Assembly: GCF_009870125.1 (NCBI RefSeq)
Contig: NC_046683.1
Location: 65,363,869-65,427,868, forward strand
DNA from: Drosophila pseudoobscura
Taxonomy: Eukaryota > Arthropoda > Insecta > Diptera > Drosophilidae
Direction: 5' to 3'
DNA: 64,000 bases
A program made the position numbers and the translations under genes. Position 1 is the stretch's first letter. Every line of letters starts with the position of its first letter. Of this stretch, positions 1-11,343 are shown one piece after another. The notes under the pieces were generated by a model. It was given only the letters and a program-made list of their open reading frames with translations. It was not told the DNA's origin and searched no databases.

Positions 1-94
1 AAGCGTTGGCAGTGCCGTGAGGGGAGTACCGTTTGGCAGGGTGTACGCCAGTGCTGTGCGGATCGCTGCAAAATGGAAACGATAAATCAGCGGC

Positions 95-134
<40 letters not shown>

Positions 135-2885
135 GCGGTGTGTGTTCCATGTGATTGTCACGCTTGAAGGACTTTTCTCGTTGGAAAGCAGCAACAAAAG
201 CGAAAATGAATTTGTTGCTGCAGCTGTTAACAGCATTTGTTGGCAATGGTTGCTGCCGCCGCTGTTTTTTATGAAGTAGGTTACTGTGCTTGTTGAGTAA
301 TTGAGTTTAGTCTCTTTTTTTTTCACACACGAATTTCCATTGTTGCTGCTTTTGTTGTTTAGGAAGCTGTCGTACATGCAACGAACAGCGGAAAACAGTT
401 TTTCTTGTACAGAGTACAGTCTTCCTCCTCCTCCTATCCACCCCCTCCCCCTCCCACAGTGGAGCCTGGGAGCTGCATAACCTAACCTTAAATGTCAACG
501 ATTCCCCTGCCCGCAACACCCTTCCATCCATCGTTAGCCAATAAATGAATGGCAACCTAAATGCTTGACCCGCACTGTGCTTCCTATTCCACTTCTCACT
601 CTACTATTCCCCGTTTCCACGCCCGTGCCCGTCCCCTCGAACCGAACCGAACCGAACCGTTGGCTTCCTTCTCTGCAGTCACGTTCCAGCTTCCAGTCCG
701 TCTGCTCTCCCCCTCCCGCCCCTCTCTTTGGACTGTCTGCCTGTGATCTAATTACTGTATTTGCTGTCCGTTTTGACTGCTGCCTCCTGCTCTCCTTTGG
801 CTTTTTATTTCGTCTCCTGCGACGCGCCGCGCCGCGCCTCGCCGCTCCGCTCTGCTTTAAGCTTCGTCTCCTGCTCCGATCCGCTCTGCTTTAAACTTCG
901 TCTCTAGCGCCGCGCCGCTCTGCTCTGCTTTTAGTTTCGTCTCTTGCGCCGCGCCGCTCTGCTTTTAGCTTCGTCTCCTGCGCCGAGCCGCGCAGCTCTG
1001 CTCTGCTTTCAGCTTCGTCTCCTGCTCTGCTACTCCTCTGCTCTGCTACTCCGCTGCTCTGCCGTTCTCCTGCTCTCCTCTCCTTTGCTTGGCCTGTTTG
1101 TGCATTTGTCGTCGTGCTCTACCTGTGCAAGGTATATTTTGTGCAAGGTGAGGTATTGGAACCCATGTTTTCCTTGCTGCTCTCAAAAGGCCTGTCAGGG
1201 GGGAGGGGGAGGCCTGGCATTGAAACACAAAACTCAACTTTTTCAGGCCATGCCCCACACCTTGTTTGTACCGGCCTTGTGTCTGTGCCAGCCCGCTTTC
1301 CTTGAGCGGCACTAATTTGAATCGTTGCAGTCTCTGCCGTTATTCTATTATGACATCATCCGCTTGCATTGACAGCTTCGAATTGTTTATTAAAATTCGA
1401 TTTTGATCGAAAAGAGTTCTCATCGAAGATACGACGAGGCCCCGTCGCACGCTCCCCATTTTCATTAAACGAATTTCCGTGACTGGTGTATAAATATATT
1501 GAAATCCATAAGGAAATCGATGCCGATGCATCAATTTTCACTTTCCACGGATACAAGACACTTAAATACTTACTTATATAAAGGTGGGCTAGGGGGCGGC
1601 GAACGGGGAGGGGTGCTGCACCCGCTGCTGTTGCAAAAAAGAAATCCTTGTACGTGAGGTTTGTCTTCGAGGTCACGTGGGAAACACCAGCGCAGCGGCC
1701 TCAAAAAAAAAACAAAAACACAAAAAAAACTTAACTGCTTGAGATTTCACATCAGGAGAGGCAGCCGACGGCAGCAGCGATTGAGATTGAGATCCAAAAT
1801 AAAGTACGGTGAAAGCCCCTGGAGAGGGGGGAACCCTAAATACCAAAGCGAGGCTTGCCGCGCCAGCGAGTGTTCACTGTACGAGGGTTATGCACAGCTT
1901 TTTGGAGCGGGAGGAGCGGGTCGGAGGACCTTGTGTATTAATTATTATTTATTAATTATTATTCAAACATTGTAAGACAATCTTTGCAGATCTCTCTCTC
2001 CCTCCCTCTCTCTATCTCTCTCTCTCTCTTTCTGTTTCGTTTCCTTTGTTATCCCGTTTATTGCACACTGCGTGGATTTCGCAATTCGAGATGAAAGTTT
2101 TTGTCGCATGCATTAACCGATTACATCACAGAGCAAGAGCAAGACGGAGAGCGAGATAAAAGAGAGGGTGGCTGGATGGAGGGGGGGGGCATGAATGATA
2201 CCCAACTGAGGCAGTCAGTCATTCAGTCAGTACAACAGTCAGTTCAGTTGGTCAAACGTGTTTACATAAAGCTAAATATAGACACGGACAAATGTACAAA
2301 CAGGACGAACAGACACAGGCCGAGGCACAGGCCGAGGCAGGATGGGGCGGCTGGGGAGGCTGGGGGGGGGGGGGGGGCTGGGGCGCCGGGACTTGGATGG
2401 AAAGCCAGTCAAATGGTCTTGTTAATTTCCATTTTTCTATGCAAATTCCGACTTCCTCGACACACACACACACACGGCGACAGTCGAAAATGGCAATAAA
2501 TGCAACAAACAAAACAAAAATTTGACTTGCCATAAAAATTGTAAATCCAAAAGAGATGGCGATACCAGAAGGAAGAGAGTGCGAGAGTGCCGCCACAGTG
2601 GGCGTCTGTTAGGCAACCTCTGTGGGGGCATGGACACATGACACACACAGACAGAGACAGCAACAGAGACAGAGACAGCAACAGGCAGGGAGAAAAGTCA
2701 ACGTGCAAAAATAACAAACAACTGTCAAATGTCTGACAAACGAGACAAGGAAAGAGACACACAACTTGCAACAGCAACAACAAGAGGAAGAGAGCCCCCC
2801 CCCCCACCACCAACCCCACTCTGCTGCGGTCCAGCGAAGAGAGAGAGAGGGAGAGTCTTAATTAAAGTCTTTTATTGTTCTAGCA
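1..2885. other. Noncoding, repeat-rich stretch
   Basis: I see no gene I can support here. It holds a CAA/CAG run near 96-134, an imperfect tandem repeat at about 809-1035, CT-rich DNA around 1990-2030, G and C homopolymers near 2180 and 2366-2377, and a CA run near 2461. The frame containing the CAA/CAG run is open from base 1 to about 279 and would give a polyglutamine peptide, but it has no recognisable continuation and I do not call it a gene. Confidence 0.6.
809..1035. repeat. Imperfect 34-54 bp minisatellite
   Basis: The word TTCGTCTC recurs six times (about 809, 863, 897, 936, 970 and 1013), each time after a GCTCTGCTTT-type word and followed by a GC-rich CGCCGCGCC-type word. Unit length varies from 34 to 54 bp, so this is a degenerate tandem array rather than a simple microsatellite. 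No coding role is evident. Confidence 0.7.
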
Positions 2886-3221
2886 TCAGGCCTCTTCTTC
2901 CCAGGACTTGCGTTCCTTTTTAAAGGTGCGGCCCATATTGGCAAATATCTGCTCCTTGATCCACTGCTTGTTGCGCGGCACGTACTCGCTGGCGCCCTCC
3001 TGCTGCACCAGGCAGACGATGTCCTTCAGCTCGTCCATGAAGTCGAACAGCTCGGCGATGTCGTAGTGGATGACAGGCATCTCGGGGTACTTGCGCTCCA
3101 GAAGCGATTCGTAGATGGCGCACACGCGATCCACGCAGTCGTCGATGCTCTGGAAACGGGCGTAGGTGCGCTTCTCCAGACGCTCGTCGGGCTGGATCAG
3201 TAGAAGAATTGTGCACGGCAT
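2886..3221 (-). CDS. ERH (enhancer of rudimentary) family protein, copy A
   Basis: An intronless 111-residue protein of the ERH family. It has the family start (TILLL-QP then a charged R/E stretch), a central YDI-LFDF-DEL helix segment and the WIKEQI motif near residues 87-92. Family members are small homodimeric nuclear proteins that act as partners in mRNA splicing, export and decay complexes. It differs clearly from canonical ERH, which is about 104 residues and much more conserved, and it has an acidic/basic C-terminal tail. This suggests a divergent paralogue, not the main e(r) gene. The start lies in a CGAAAATGC context and an AATAAA lies 10-15 bp beyond the stop (plus-strand TTTATT at 2871-2876). 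Canonical family genes usually have introns, so the intronless structure suggests a retrogene origin (inference). A related copy lies at 35841-36191. Confidence 0.9.
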   Translation of the reverse strand: MPCTILLLIQPDERLEKRTYARFQSIDDCVDRVCAIYESLLERKYPEMPVIHYDIAELFDFMDELKDIVCLVQQEGASEYVPRNKQWIKEQIFANMGRTFKKERKSWEEEA

Positions 3222-6200
3222 TTTCGGTAATCACAAAGGGCTGGGAATGTCAGAAATCAAGTAACATTTCTGTGAGGTGCAACGCCTGCTGGGATTTGAT
3301 ATGCTTCTTCCCAAAGGAACTTCCCTTAGAAGGGCCTGCCCATCGCCAGGACGAAGGAGTTCCAGAGAGAGCGCAACAATGCCGGCAACTTTTTAATGGA
3401 TAAACTTTTGATGGCCACAACTTCCCGTAACTGTTTACGCCAGTCTTGGGCTTTCATTTGATTTGATATCCCCGGGGAAATCCAACCATTATCACTTTAA
3501 GCCTCGTATTCAACAATTTTCAGTTGATTTTATTACGTTTTTATGCGTTTTATTTGATTTCTTTCCATTTGAGAGAGCGTAGAGGCAGCGGCAGAGGCAG
3601 AGGCAGAGCAATCAACAGCGGCAGCGAGAGTGCAGCTACAGTTAAAGCAGAGCTGGTGATTGGGTGAGCGGGAGAGCGGGGCGTCGCGACAGTCAGAGCG
3701 AAAAGTATGCAGACGAAAGAATGCTGAAATTGAAGAAGCGCGCGAGCTGCAGTGGAGACTTGCATAACAAACTGTTTGTCGGCGTGTCTGCGTGTGTGTG
3801 TGTGTGCGAGCACCTCCTCTGCTGGCGCTGCGGCTGACGTCTGCTGGCGCTGCCGCCGCCGTCTGCTGTCGCTGCCGTCGCTGCTGCTGCTGTTATCAAA
3901 CGGTTATTGTCAGTGGCTTCTGTTTGGCGTTGGAATACCCTTTGGGCGGGGCATATTAGCACGCTGCTGAAAGTTGTACAGCCTGAAGGGGGTGTATATA
4001 TAAATATTAGTGGTATTCCAGCCACTGCTTTTGTTGAGAAAGAGTTTTTCGAGTAATTTTTGTACCTTTGTAGTGGATTTAAAATCCGTTGTCTTGCTTT
4101 TGCCTAATGCTATTTGTTATTGCATCGTCTGCCGCAATGTCTCCGCCTGGCAGACATCGTCTCCGTCTCCGTCTCCGTCGTGGCATGCGGTTGTCTACTT
4201 ATGAGATGCCTGCCTGGCGGTGGAGGGGGAGGGGGAGGGGGATGGGGTAGGGGTAGGTGGTGCACATGGGGCATGGCATGTCATTTCTTGGCTTCGTCGA
4301 GCATCTGTGGCATTTCTCAAATTTGCTTTTGTGTATTCCCTCCCATTGGTATTTCCCCACAATCCGCAATCCGAAAACCGAAAACCGAAATCCCATCCTC
4401 ATTTTACTTTTTGTTGTGCTGCAGATTTATAATTGCCAAATGCCGATCGGTGTGAACCCCCGACGACGACGACGACGACGAATGCAAATCACATCACAAC
4501 ACATCACGTATACGAGCTGTGGGCCAGGTGGTGAGAATCCACCACCGGCACCACCGGCACCCAGTGATTGACTCTGATTGGGAATCCAATCCGCGGTGCC
4601 TGGAAAACTATAAATTATTTGAACGCTTCAACTTACGGGGAGTCGTTTTTTTTTTTTTTTTCTGTGTGCCTTTTTCCCTGCCGCCTCAAAATGCAGCTCA
4701 TTATTTGGATAAAAACGCGGCCTGTCAAAATTGTATGGGGGGGTAAAAGCTAGGCCTGAAAAACAAAGGAAAGAAAAGGAAAAACAATGAAAATACAATC
4801 GCAGACAACAAGCCAAAGAGTCGGAGTCGGAGGCAGAGGCAGAGTCAGAGCCAAAAAGCCAGAGCCAGAGCCTGAACAACGGAGTTAGTCGTTTGGTCTA
4901 TTAGTAGAGCCCCCCCGACAGGCGGCAGCAACGACGACGACGACTACGACGACGACGACTGCCGCATAATGAAAGCGAAAATTTAAATTTTTTGATACAA
5001 TTTGCAATTTGGTTTTCCTCCTCCGTTTTTTTTTTCCTACTCCTACTCCATCATTCAGCGGGCGATCGGCGGCGGCGGCGGCCCGAGAGAGACTCCAGTC
5101 GACAACTCGACAAAGAAAACAATTCATCATGTTGTACATAGAGGAACCTTCCTCCAGTGGAGCTGCGGCTTCAATTTATGCGGCGCTTAAATCGATTGCT
5201 TTGCCACATTGCAGCAATTGGAGGAGGCTCTCCCGCTCCCTCTCCCTCCGGTGCCCCCTCCAAACTATGTGCCGCGCGAGAGATCTCTCGTTGTTGTCGT
5301 TGAACCGTAAAACTCAAATATGAAGAAGGTGGAGGGGGTAGGGGAGGGGGAAATGGGTGCCCGGCTGGGGCAAGTGGGTGATGGTTGGCTGATGGTGATG
5401 CTTTGCGGGTGGACAGAGCCTGCGACGGCACTGGACTGCACTGGACTGCCGTTTGAGTGACCGCACGGACCGCGAGCCCGGCGAACCGCGAAGATTGGAC
5501 CACGGAACAGGCTCTTGCTTCATTAAGCTATTCATCCATCCATCCATCCATCCATTCGGTCCACTGCTCTGATCGTGTTGTTTTATTTCGCTCTTAAATC
5601 TGCCGCTAACTAGATGTCGCAATTGAAAGTGAGCTGTCAAATATTGTCTGTCCTGTCGTGTCCCCCGTCCCGTCCTGTCCTCTCCTGGCTGTGTGGGAGA
5701 GTCGAGTGGAGCATAGAGCCTCATTATAATGAAGGAAAGGATTTCAGATCGCTTGTGGCACTGTGGACTCCCGTTGCTGGTTGGCTCAAGGCGGAAGTGT
5801 GGCGGGTTTTGAGAAGAGAATCTCCTAAGGGGGGAGTTCTAAGGGAAGGTTTTCCGCCTTCCGAGTGGGAACTTCTCCAACAAAAACCCAAAACTTTCCA
5901 AAGAACTATATGTATTCCCGTTAAGATAGAGCAAGCGCCAAAAATAACCTTCTTTGTTCGAAGAGTTCGCTCATTTATGAATCAAAGATCAAGTTCAGGC
6001 AAAGCCAAAGAGAATGGCCAGGCACTCGATGGTGAGACGATCCTCAATCAAAGTTCAAGGTGTTGCCAATGCCAAGGACATGGTCGAAACGCAGTTCCGG
6101 CTTCGATTGAGGGGCCTTCTCGGAGAGGCACTCCAAAAAAAAGCCAAAAAAAGGTGCTGCTGGCGGCGGTGGTCATGTGCAAATTTAATTACTGACTCAA

Positions 6201-8905
6201 TGGTCCGCTGGCACCGCTCCTAAGGCCTGCGGCTAGACAGCCAATCGACAAGACAAAAGGTTACAAGCCACAAAGGAGAGCCCTCGCGACTGCCAGACGA
6301 TGCGAATACCCTGGAAAAAGTTAGACAGAAGTGATTCCAAAATAGAGGTATTCCTGAGTGCCGTTTCGAGATACCTTTCCCCATTTGGAGACCACAGATC
6401 TGTGGAATTGTGGGGCAGCTGGCAGCTGGCAGCGCTGCTCATAATTGTTAATAATAATTTATGCTAATTTTATTTTTAGCACCTTTTCAGCTTACGCTTG
6501 GGTTTCACCGATTTATAATGTTTTGTGATTTGTAAGACAAACACCAAAGACCCCAAGGGGGCCCCAAAAGGGGGCTGCTGGCGAATTCTGTCTCTCGCTT
6601 GTTGGCGCTGGAATGTGGCCAGCACTTTTTGGCCAGAAGAAACGTGTTTTCTAACAAAGGCCGCGGCTTAATGGGTCGACAAATACAAGCCGGTAATAAA
6701 TAAATAATAAAAGAAAATCCCCCCCAAAAAAAAAAGATGTATCTGTGTGTGTGTGTGTGTGTGTATCTGTGTGTGCGACACTTGATCTGTGGCTGGGAAT
6801 CGCCTCGGGAAGGATGGTGGCTGGTGGCTGGTGGCTGGCGGATGGCATCGTGTATGTATATGTGGGCGATGATCTCACCATCAGAGCCATTTAATTGGCT
6901 TCAAGCCGAACCGAACCGAGCCACGGGCCCTATGCGGCCACCATCTATCTAGATACATATGTATCTGGGCGCTTTCTGTTGACCGAATTCGGAAGATGAA
7001 TGTGCCACAGATGCATGGGGAGCGCGACTCGCCCCATCGTCAGGGCCATAAAAATCAAGTTATCTCGTAATTTGATTAAATTCGTAATTGTTTATGCAAA
7101 TTTCACGCGCCTCTGACGCACAGACAAAAAAAAAAAAAGATACACTGCCACTTAATTTCCATGGAAAATATGCACATGCGGAAACCCCCCCAATGCATTT
7201 TCATTTGCATTTGCATTAGAATTCTGATTGAATGGCATACATGGCGGCGCACCGTACGCGCAATTATGGCTCTCACTGTCTCGCTGACATTTCCTAGACG
7301 GTGCCTCCCCCCCCCCCCCCCCCCCACACACACCGTTAAAGGTTCTCTTGGCCACAGGGTGCCCCGGGAGACTTTCAACCTCATCATTTTTAGATATTTT
7401 TTGAATTTTTAATTAACCCATTTATAGTCATTTGGACATCCGGCAATTCGGCCGATTCGTGGAGGAAATGACTACCAAATGCCGCTACTAAGATTGAAAA
7501 ATCCCAAAAGCCACCAAAATGTATCTCATCTGGCATTGCGAAAAAAAGGCACAAAGCAAAAATCATACAGTAAGCACTCGGATGTGTTGTTCTTTGATCG
7601 GAGCACCCCAAGTCCCATTGTATTCCTCTCAGATCTCCATTTAGGAGTCCCAAATCTCGTTTGGAAGAGTTAAAGGATGTGAAAAATGGCTTTAAACTTA
7701 AAGAAACTTTAGTTAAAAATGTTCCGAGAGACCCCTGTAGTACCACAAAAAAGAAGCAGTTGCCGCCACACGGCTTACGGTTAATGGTAATGATATGACT
7801 CTGATGATGTTATTAGGAGCACTGCGAGACTCTCTGACGACAGCAGCAGCAGCAGATCGGAGAGCGGAGAGCAGCCTCAGACTCAGTCTCAGTCTAACTC
7901 GAGTTGTGTTTTTGTTTTCGGTACCCTCCTAATTGATTTTATAAGCAAGGTTTTTAATGCCGCTTCTCTGTTTTTGTCGTTTCAGGTGCGCAAAGTCTCC
8001 AAACTCTCCGAAAGCTCTCTCGCTCCGAACGCTCGTGCGAAATGCTGCCCAGAGCAGCAGAGACGGCGGCAGCAACAGCAGCAGCAGCTGCGACGAATGC
8101 AAATGCAAATGCCACTTGCGCAGCCGAAACGGCGCTCGTGTTCGGGCTCGTGCTCGTGCTCGTGCTCGTGTGAGTGCGAGTGTGGAGGTCGGTCGGCTTG
8201 CTGGCTAGTCGGCTGGTCGGCTGGCGCCGCGAGTGGAGTCTGTTTTTGTCGCTTGATTCGTACGGTTCGTGTCCGCTCTGCTGCCTCGCAAGCAAACATT
8301 TTTTTCTTTCGCGGAGTGCCCTGCGCGCATGCGTCGCGTCCGAAGCTGTGTGATTGTCGAAAAGTAAACGCCGCCAGTCAAATGTGTCTCTAAAAAATAA
8401 ACGCCCCCCCACCCCAAAGGAGCCAAAGAACCACAAATTTCCAGATCAAAAAGTGTGTGCAAAGAAAACACGCAAAACTTCCAAGTTTTACTCTTTTTTT
8501 GTTGTTGTTAAGTTCAATGCGAATACGGGTTTCGTTCTTATCGCGCATTCGACGGCGTTCGAGTTCGAGTTCGCGTCTTGTCTGGCTCTTTCGTTCCCTC
8601 CGCTTGGCTCTTTTTTTTATGCCTTTTTTTTCTCCACCATGCCTGTGCTCTTCTGACCATTAAAAGTGACGCTCTCCCCGCCCCGTAATGGACCTTTGAA
8701 ACAGACACACACACAAACGCACTCCTCCGCCGCCGTCGCCGTCGCCGCCGCCGCCTCCTCCACCCGGCCCGCCCCAGAGGCCTCCGCTTCGACGTTGCGT
8801 TTCGCGTTATTTTTAGACGATAAAAAAGATTGGAAAAAGCAAAGCCCAAACCCCCAGCCCCCAACGCCGCAGGAGGAGAAGAACAGCAACAGAAACAGCC
8901 ACGAA
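3222..8905. other. Noncoding region upstream of ko
   Basis: No coding region is supported. It holds simple repeats: GAC runs at 4448-4482 and 4930-4962, CATC repeats near 5531, a TG run near 6746, 19 consecutive C at 7307-7325, and a CTCGTG-type run near 8140-8172. Untranslated first exons and the promoter of knockout probably lie in the right half. I could not fix a transcription start or a leader splice junction from sequence alone. Confidence 0.5.
7307..7325. repeat. Poly(C) run, 19 bases
   Basis: Nineteen consecutive C, followed by a short ACAC run. It lies in noncoding DNA upstream of ko. Confidence 0.95.
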
Positions 8906-9233
8906 ATGGGCACCAAATCACCCGGTGGTCCACAGCGTTGTCGTCTGATCTTGCAACGCTGCCTGGCCATACAGCTGACCAAGCCGGGGCACACGGCCCC
9001 CGAGGACTTTTGGATGTACGACTCGGGATATATGATATTTCAGGTGAGTTTTTCGGAAGGGAACGACGCTAGGTGGGGAACTGGTTTTTTTTTTGCAAAA
9101 ACCGAGAGGAGGAACTGGTTCCAGGCTGGGGCCACAAAAAAGTGCGTGAGGATGAGCCAGAGAGGGCTAGAGAGAGGGCGAGGGCGAGGCGGCAGTGGAG
9201 TATGACTCCCTCGGCTCAAGGTCGCTTGGGCTC

Positions 9234-9274
<41 letters not shown>

Positions 9275-11284
9275 CCCGCTTCCCATGACAATAAATGGCT
9301 CGGAACGGTGCTTCATCCAGACTAGACCTAAACCACCCCCCTCCCCCCTCAAAGGGGGATTGCATTTGGGACTTCTTTGCAACTTTTGTTATTAATGGAA
9401 GAAGTTTTGCCAATTTCGGCCAGGAAGTAGCCCAAATCTCCCCCCAACCCCCCAACCCCAACACCACAAAAAATACCTTTCAATAAATAATGGGTTCATG
9501 GAACTCCATCGGTATCCAAAAACACGTTTGGTGGCAACAACAAAAAAAAGAATTAAAATTTTAAATGAATTTTTCTGTCCTTTTGTTTGGTGGCTCGCTG
9601 CTTCCGATGTTACCCCTCGAAAAGTGACGTCACAATCCGGCGGAACAAGTTCAAGTTGAAAAGTGTTAATTGATGTGCCACAAATGAGTGGAGTTGAAGG
9701 TTGAGCACAGAATCAGTGCTCGGGCGGATCCACAGATCCCCTTTGAGAGAGGGGGCCGCCCCCCACGCCCTTCGCACCTTAAGCCCTACAGAATCACTTG
9801 ATGCCCCTCACAATTGCTGGCTAATTTCCATTTAATTGTTTTTTTTTGTTTTTTCTTGTACTTCAAAAGACAAAGCCGCAGTTTTTTGAGTGTGTGTTTT
9901 TTTTTTGCATTTTAGTTTGCATTTTGCATACATAAAAAGTGTCGCATAAAACATTCCCCTGTGGCCTGATGTTGCCTGTTGGCTGCCTTTTCATGCCTCG
10001 CATAAATTACGAGACAATTGTCGTCGGAGTTCCGTTTTTTGGTGGAGGAGGGGGGGGGAGGGGGGCTGAGGGCCAAAACTGAGTTTCCGACTGGGCTAAT
10101 TAATAATACGTGCCCCAGCGCTGGGGCATGGCCGCAGATAAGAACCGAATGAAGCGTGCCCTGAATAGCCATTCCCATGGAGGAAGAGATGATAATTTAG
10201 GGCCGTACAGCAATTTGGGGCAGTCCAAGAAAAGTTCTTCAATGAATGGAGGGAATGGTGGCAGTGGGGGGTGGGGAAGGGGGTGGGGGTATGAATCAAC
10301 CGTTGAGTGATGCTAAAAGGGGGGCACGAAAAGGCGGAGGGGGCTAAGAATTCCGGTCGTTGATATTTGATTTGTAATATTCTGGAAATGGAAGCTCAAT
10401 GAAGTGTGAATTATGCGGATTGAGAGGTGGTGCCACTGGCAGTGGCGGTGGCATGCCCCGAGAAGGGGCAGCCCAGAGACCATATCGAAAGATGTGTGCA
10501 AGAGTTTCCGGTGCGGCGCAGCTTTTAGGGCGTGCCATAACGGAAGACTTGCCTCACAGATTCGGTGGTGGTGGGGCGGGGTGCGGGGGTGCGGGGGGGA
10601 GTGGGGGAGACGCTTGTGAAACCTTGAGAAAAACTTGCAGGAAATACTAAAGAAAAACAATGGTTTATATGGATGTTATATTCATTTAAATAAACCCCAT
10701 AAAATATTAAAACAAAGACGAATCGTACAGCCCTGGGCTCGCTGGGCTCTCTGGGCTCGCTGGGTATTATATAACTGGTGGAGAGCATCATGTCACGTCA
10801 CGCAGAGGAGGGAAAGGACCTCTGAACTATGGGAACTCAACGGGGAATAAAAAGAGAGTGAGAGAGAGAGAGAGAGAGGGATAGATGGAAAGATATATAC
10901 ACATATGGATAGATAGAGATAGGATAGGATAAATTGATAGATGGATGGATAGATAGAAAGTAAGTAAGATAGATAGATAGATCGATAGATAGATAAATAG
11001 ATAGATGGATAGATATATAGATAGAAAGATAGATAGTTAGACAGATACATATATAGATAGATATATATATATAGATAGATAGATAAATAGATAGATAGAT
11101 AAATAGATAGATAGATAGATAGGTAGAGAGATAAAAAGATAGATAGATACATAGAATGATAGATATATGTACATATGGATAGATAGAAAGATAGAAAGAA
11201 TGAAAGATAGATAGATAGATAAACAGATAGATAGATAAACAGATAGATAGATAGATAGATATTTAGATAGATATTTAGATAGAT

Positions 11285-11343
<59 letters not shown>

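Noticed and set aside
73-279. Polyglutamine frame at the left end
   Set aside because: Created by the CAA/CAG run; no domain or splice support. It could be a fragment of an exon that begins outside the window, but nothing shows this.
5614-6195. 193-codon plus-strand frame
   Set aside because: No recognisable domain and composition unlike coding DNA; neighbouring frames are similarly open and there is no poly(A) signal or conserved motif.
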